Shown here piece by piece: positions 59,955-64,000 of a stretch of 64,000 bases of DNA. The stretch comes from CAYZWU01 sp964482235 (GTDB lineage Bacteria; Planctomycetota; B15-G4; CAYZWU01), in contig CAYZWU010000008.1 in the NCBI GenBank assembly GCA_964482235.1, forward strand, positions 101,320 to 165,319, in the 5' to 3' direction. The notes beneath the pieces were generated by a model. That model worked only from the letters and a program-made list of their open reading frames with translations. It did not search any database and was not told the origin of the DNA. Numbering within the stretch: the first letter of the stretch is position 1; each line of letters starts with the position of its first letter. A program made the translations under genes and the position numbers.

Positions 59955-60563
59955 CCCTCTTCCATCAGACACCCGGAAAGCGATCGAATCGCGGTAGTGT
60001 AGTGTGGCGCGGAAAATTCCCCGCTTTGCTGCCGGAAGTGCTTTTGCTGGAAATGATTGGGTGGTCGCTTGTAACAGTCCAGGTGGTGTCCGGTTATGTT
60101 CGGTCCAGACGGGGTGCCTTGGTTTTTCTTGGTATAAGTTTTCAAAATAACTATAATTGCCGGAGTTCCGATCAGGTTTTACGGGAGCAATGCCTAGTAT
60201 CGTTGTCAGTCATGAGGTGTTGAAGCTTGTCAAGAACTCCTTTCTCTGATATGGAATTAGTGAGCGGGTTCAAGCGCAGAAGACGCGCTGATCTTGGTGG
60301 CGTGGATCGGCTGACCGGTGTGAGATCGGTCAGTTCGAAGAAGGTCTCAACAGATCCTCTCTACGATTCGACGGACAAGTATCGTAACGTGGCCAAGATC
60401 CTTGAACCGGAGGAGCTGATCGTCAGCTGAACGGTTCCGACTCATTCGCCTATTCCAACTCCTTCCGCGGTGCAGTGCAGTCGGGCGCTGGTTTCTATTC
60501 TCTTTTACTATCTGTACTTATCAATTTTTATCGATTTTTCTGTATTGAGAGGAGGAACTCGAA
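59955..60563. other. Intergenic region with one doubtful small ORF
   Basis: About 600 bases. Apart from the weak frame at 60227 nothing protein-like was found. The stretch 60120-60180 is AT-rich (with GGTATAAGTTTTC and ACTATAATTGCC) and may hold a promoter. The last 90 bases before 60564 are AT-rich as well and likely hold the promoter of the putative selenoprotein gene. Confidence 0.4.
60227..60430 (+). CDS. Possible small protein of unknown function (67 aa)
   Basis: The start would be TTG 60227 with GAGGTG upstream; an in-frame ATG lies at 60251. The product is charged (FKRRRRADLGGVDRL, then DKYRNVAKILEPEELIVS) and matches no family I know. Length, rare start and lack of neighbours make it doubtful. 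Confidence 0.3.
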   Translation: MSRTPFSDMELVSGFKRRRRADLGGVDRLTGVRSVSSKKVSTDPLYDSTDKYRNVAKILEPEELIVS

Positions 60564-61925
60564 GTGCTTGTAAGAGCCGTTGCGTTGATTTTCTTGCTGC
60601 TCATCGTGTTGTCGCCTCAGGTCCCGGCCGAGAGTTTCGAGTTGAAGGCAAAAGCGATCAAGATCGGGAAGAACAGCGAAGGCGTTCTTCCGGAGATCGA
60701 GCTGCGGCCCCAGACCCCGAATGGACTGGCCGCGGAGCCGAAGTACCGGTCGTCGCGGCCCCAGAGGTTCGTGACGAGCTTCGGCGGCGAGGCGGGGATC
60801 CAGGTCGTCTTTGCCGTGGACGAGAAGAAGGGAACCGGGGAAGGCTTCGACTTCCTTTACACCGATGTGGAAGGGAAGGGGAATCTCGCCAAAGGAAAGA
60901 GGGCGTCGGGAAAGATCGTGGCGCGAAGCAGAACCTATCTGGATACGATTTTCCCTCCCCAGCATATCCTGATTCCATCTGCCGAGGGAGTGAGAAAGTA
61001 TCCCGTGCAGCCGCGCTTCTCCACGAGGACGGATGCGGCTGAGGACTCCTCTCTCTACCTGACGCCTCTCTGCGTGATGGAGAGCAAGGTCGTCTTCGGC
61101 GGAAAACCGCAGAAGATGATCATCTTCGACGCGAACTGCAACGGGATCTTCGGCGAGATGGGCTCTGCCAGCGGCTACAAGAGCCAGGGCGATCGGATAT
61201 GGATCGGCAAGGGAAATCCGAAGATCGAGCAGGCCTGCGTGGAGTCCCTTCCCATCGGAAAGTACTTCCTCTTCGAGGGGCAGTGCTACGAGATCGCCTT
61301 CGACGGCGGCAAGATGGTGAACGTGGTGAAGGCGGACGTGCCCATGGGCACCCTCCGCGTCAACAACCCCGGCTTCCTGCTCGAGCTCGTGCAGCGGAAT
61401 GCCGTGCTCTATGCCAGCAACGAGAAGGGCAACGAGGTGAACGTGCCCGCAGGGACCTACAGGATCAACACGGCCGGCTTCCGCTGCAAGTACAAGGGCA
61501 AGACGTGGGAGCTGGAAGGGACGCCCGGAGCCTGCAAGCAGAGCATCACCGTGAAAGAGGACGCCGTGGCGGAGGTTTCCCTCGGAGCGCCTCTCAAGAT
61601 CATGATCACATCGAACTTCCGGAAGGTGGGCACGGGCCACGAGGTCTCATTCGACTTTTACATCGCCGGGAGCTCGGGCGAGAAATACAGGTATCTGCGC
61701 CGGGACGGCAAGAAAATCGACCTGCCCGAGATCTCCATCCGTAACAAGAACAACAAGGAAATCCACAAGGGGGGCTTCGAATACGGGTGAGGCGGCACCT
61801 GCCAGTATTCGTGGAGAATACCGCAAAGGATTTCGAACGGAACCTACTCGATTCTCGCAACCCTCGAGACCGGACCCTTCAAGCTCGACAAGACCCACAA
61901 GAACAAGTTCGAGATCAAACGCTGA
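60564..61925 (+). CDS. Secreted protein of unknown function, putative selenoprotein with in-frame TGA near the C-terminus
   Basis: GTG 60564 has GGAGG 8 bases upstream. A signal peptide (about 1-22) is followed by a beta-rich protein with FDANCNGIFGEMGSASG and DRIWIGKGN, a pattern frequent in Planctomycetota exported proteins. The frame meets TGA at 61788-61790 (codon 409) and continues for 44 sense codons to TGA 61923-61925: GGTCQYSWRIPQRISNG, then GTYSILATLETGPFKL, which completes an Ig-like domain. In that domain the TGA stands as residue 409 of FEYG-U-GGTC, four residues before C413, a redox-type spacing. A perfect 6-bp hairpin with loop GTGGA begins 15 bases after the TGA. I therefore read it as selenocysteine, 453 aa in all; otherwise the product stops at 408. 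Confidence 0.7.
61805..61821 (+). promoter_or_regulatory. SECIS-like hairpin after the in-frame TGA
   Basis: GTATTC (61805-61810) and GAATAC (61816-61821) are perfect complements around the loop GTGGA. The loop starts 20 bases after the TGA and opens with GU, the features SelB recognises in bacterial SECIS elements. A stem this AT-rich in GC-rich coding DNA is unlikely by chance. Confidence 0.65.
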
Positions 61926-62021
61926 GATCTTTTCCTGACACAATCCCGGGACGCCGTCGCGAGGCGGCGCCCCGATCTCTTTTACACGGGGAAAGAGAAC
62001 CATTCTTCTCCAGGAGGTTCC

Positions 62022-63773
62022 ATGGACAAGAATCGCCGCTGGATGCGGAATCCCACCGCGATCGCCATGACACTCTCTCTCGTTCTCGGATCGTTCTTTG
62101 TCGCCGGCTGCCGGAGCACCGGGCTCGGGACGGATGCCGTGGAGGCTGATATCGTTCTGCTGAACGGCACAGTCCTGTCATCGCCCTGGAAACAGCCCTT
62201 GTCGACAGCTGTTGCCGTGAAGGGAGATCGAATCGCGGCTGTGGGCACCCGGGAGAGCATGGAAAACCTGATCGGCGATTCCACGCGGATCATCGACCTG
62301 GGTGGGCGCTTCGTGCTGCCCGGGTTCATCGAGTCGCACGCTCATTTTCTCGGCATCGGTCTGGCTCGGATGCGTCTCGATCTGACCGGATTGACCAGCG
62401 CGGACGAGGCGGCGCGGCTTGTCCGCGAGAAAGCGGCCGCGACCCCGCCGGGCCGATGGATCGTGGGACGCGGATGGGATCAGAACGACTGGAAGGACCG
62501 GACCTTCCCCACATCCGCTCCCTTGACCGCGGCGGCACCGAAGAATCCGGTCTGTCTCACTCGCGTGGACGGGCACGCCGTCTGGGTCAACAGGATGGCC
62601 CTCGACCTGGCCGGTCTCACCGCGGAGACACCGGACCCTTCGGGCGGCCGCATCGAGAGGGACTCACAGGGGAATCCGACCGGCGTTCTCATCGACACGG
62701 CCTGCAATCTGGTCGAATCGCTGATTCCTCCGCCGGGACGGGAGGAGAAGAAAAAGGCGCTCCTCCTGGCGGTCCGCTCCTGCAATGAGCTCGGCTTGAC
62801 CAGCTTTCACGATGCCGGCGCAGGGAGAGAGCTGATCGAACTCTATGAGGAACTCTGCGAGGAGGGATCTCTGACCCTCCGGCTCAACGTCATGCTGGCC
62901 GGGAGCGATAACGCCCTTCTCGACGACTATTTCTCGCGCGGCCCGGTGATCAATGACGGAAACGGCTGCCTGACAATCCGGTCGGTGAAGCTCTTCGCTG
63001 ACGGCGCACTCGGATCGCGCGGTGCCGCGCTTCTGGAGGAGTACGCTGACGATCCGGGAAACAGGGGCATCGTGATCGATGACGAGGATCGGATCTGCGA
63101 GGTCGCCTGCCGGGCACTCCGCTCCGGCTTCCAGGTCTGCACGCACGCCATCGGCGACAGGGCCAACAGGATCGTTCTCGACGCATACGAGCGAGCTCTG
63201 GATCGGTGCGGCAAGGATAGGGATCATCGCTTCCGGATCGAGCACGCCCAGATCCTCGACTCGAAGGATATTCCTCGTTTCAAGGAGCTGGGCGTCATCG
63301 CCTCGATGCAGGCACAGCACTGTACCTCGGACATGCCGTGGGTGAACGAGCGCATAGGTGAGAATCGAGCCAGGGAGGGTGCCTATGTCTGGCATGATCT
63401 CCTGGCTCTCGGCACCTGCCTGCCCAACGGTTCCGATGCTCCCGTCGAATCGGCCGATCCACTGCTCGGGATCTACGCTGCCGTGACGCGGCAGGATCGC
63501 AACGGCAATCCCGAGGGAGGCTGGTATCCGGAACAGAGGATGACCCGGCACGAAGCACTGGATTCATTCACCTGCTGTGGAGCCTTTGCCGCCTTCGAGG
63601 AGGGGATGAAGGGCCGCATCGAGGTGGGGATGCTAGCAGACCTGGTCGTCCTTTCCCAGGACATCTTGACCGTGCCGGAATCTACCATTCTCGATACCAG
63701 GGTGATCATGACCATGGTGGGGGGAAAGGTCGTTTATCGCGATGTCGAGGCACCGCTAGGTGAATCCCCGTAA
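62022..63773 (+). CDS. Amidohydrolase-family (YtcJ-like) lipoprotein
   Basis: 583 aa with CAGGAGG upstream; lipobox FVAGC near residue 30. The amidohydrolase barrel shows the metal motif ESHAHFLGIG, then GRGWDQNDWKD, FADGALGSRGAALLEEY, THAIGDRANRI, RIEHAQILD and the closing Asp in PNGSDAPVESADPLLG, in the order of YtcJ-type enzymes. They hydrolyse amide or imide bonds; the substrate cannot be read. The start lies 96 bases after the putative selenoprotein. Confidence 0.92.
   Translation: MDKNRRWMRNPTAIAMTLSLVLGSFFVAGCRSTGLGTDAVEADIVLLNGTVLSSPWKQPLSTAVAVKGDRIAAVGTRESMENLIGDSTRIIDLGGRFVLPGFIESHAHFLGIGLARMRLDLTGLTSADEAARLVREKAAATPPGRWIVGRGWDQNDWKDRTFPTSAPLTAAAPKNPVCLTRVDGHAVWVNRMALDLAGLTAETPDPSGGRIERDSQGNPTGVLIDTACNLVESLIPPPGREEKKKALLLAVRSCNELGLTSFHDAGAGRELIELYEELCEEGSLTLRLNVMLAGSDNALLDDYFSRGPVINDGNGCLTIRSVKLFADGALGSRGAALLEEYADDPGNRGIVIDDEDRICEVACRALRSGFQVCTHAIGDRANRIVLDAYERALDRCGKDRDHRFRIEHAQILDSKDIPRFKELGVIASMQAQHCTSDMPWVNERIGENRAREGAYVWHDLLALGTCLPNGSDAPVESADPLLGIYAAVTRQDRNGNPEGGWYPEQRMTRHEALDSFTCCGAFAAFEEGMKGRIEVGMLADLVVLSQDILTVPESTILDTRVIMTMVGGKVVYRDVEAPLGESP

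Positions 63774-64000
<227 letters not shown>

Noticed and set aside
61787..62149. 120-codon plus-strand ORF overlapping the end of the putative selenoprotein
   Set aside because: It is out of frame with both neighbours and Arg-rich; the in-frame continuation of the 60564 gene is far more protein-like.

Overview
The window is GC-rich bacterial DNA from a didermic organism. It carries outer-membrane-type and lipoprotein genes, Tat and Sec export signals, and Shine-Dalgarno-led genes packed on both strands. No rRNA, tRNA, CRISPR array, phage or insertion sequence was found. Several features recall Planctomycetota or a relative in the PVC group: an ECF sigma factor carrying a membrane anchor and a long C-terminal export module, many secreted proteins with carboxypeptidase-regulatory-like repeats, BNR-type beta-propeller proteins with a shared C-terminal sorting-like domain, a sulfatase, and a bacterial V-type ATPase. 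This assignment is an inference; no marker gene settles it. The last 46 bases are a pure G run that looks like a sequencing artefact at a contig end.

Layout. 1-7730: a truncated serine hydrolase, a large secreted beta-propeller-like protein, a POT peptide transporter with an inserted coiled coil, and a BNR-repeat secreted protein. 7744-14999: a V-type ATPase operon on the minus strand, in the order E, DUF2764-like, A, B, D, I, K. 15369-27843: secreted or envelope proteins, comprising a carbohydrate-binding-like protein, a phosphodiesterase/sialidase-like gene with a +1 frameshift, two carboxypeptidase-regulatory-like proteins, a ChaN-type haem-binding-fold lipoprotein and a heparinase II/III. 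28179-36423: a radical SAM/twitch protein fused to a flavin reductase domain, a secreted protein with a triplicated unknown domain, the membrane-anchored ECF sigma fusion and a fourth carboxypeptidase-regulatory-like protein. 36671-47462: two GT39-type glycosyltransferases, an isoprenylcysteine-methyltransferase-like membrane protein, a sulfatase, an AraC/GyrI pair, an SGNH hydrolase and a FlgO-like lipoprotein. 47909-54249: a DUF3034-like outer-membrane protein, then a five-gene operon of a methyltransferase, a double-cubane-cluster-family reductase, two more 2-hydroxyacyl-CoA-dehydratase-fold proteins and the ATP-dependent activator. 54438-57290: NfeD-like protein, flotillin and a zinc ribbon protein. 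57358-63773: S41 peptidase, small FmdB zinc ribbon protein, a secreted protein and an amidohydrolase lipoprotein.

The most notable result is two genes that read through an in-frame TGA, each with a SECIS-like hairpin whose apical loop lies 20-21 nt after the TGA and carries GU at loop position 1 or 2. One is the double-cubane-family reductase (TGA at 49930); the other is the secreted protein at 60564 (TGA at 61788). TGA is otherwise an ordinary stop codon here, including in several ATGA overlaps, so selenocysteine is a better explanation than code reassignment. The methyltransferase/dehydratase-fold/activator operon with a putative selenocysteine N-terminus is the best candidate for an undescribed system. 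The radical SAM-flavin reductase fusion is the second.
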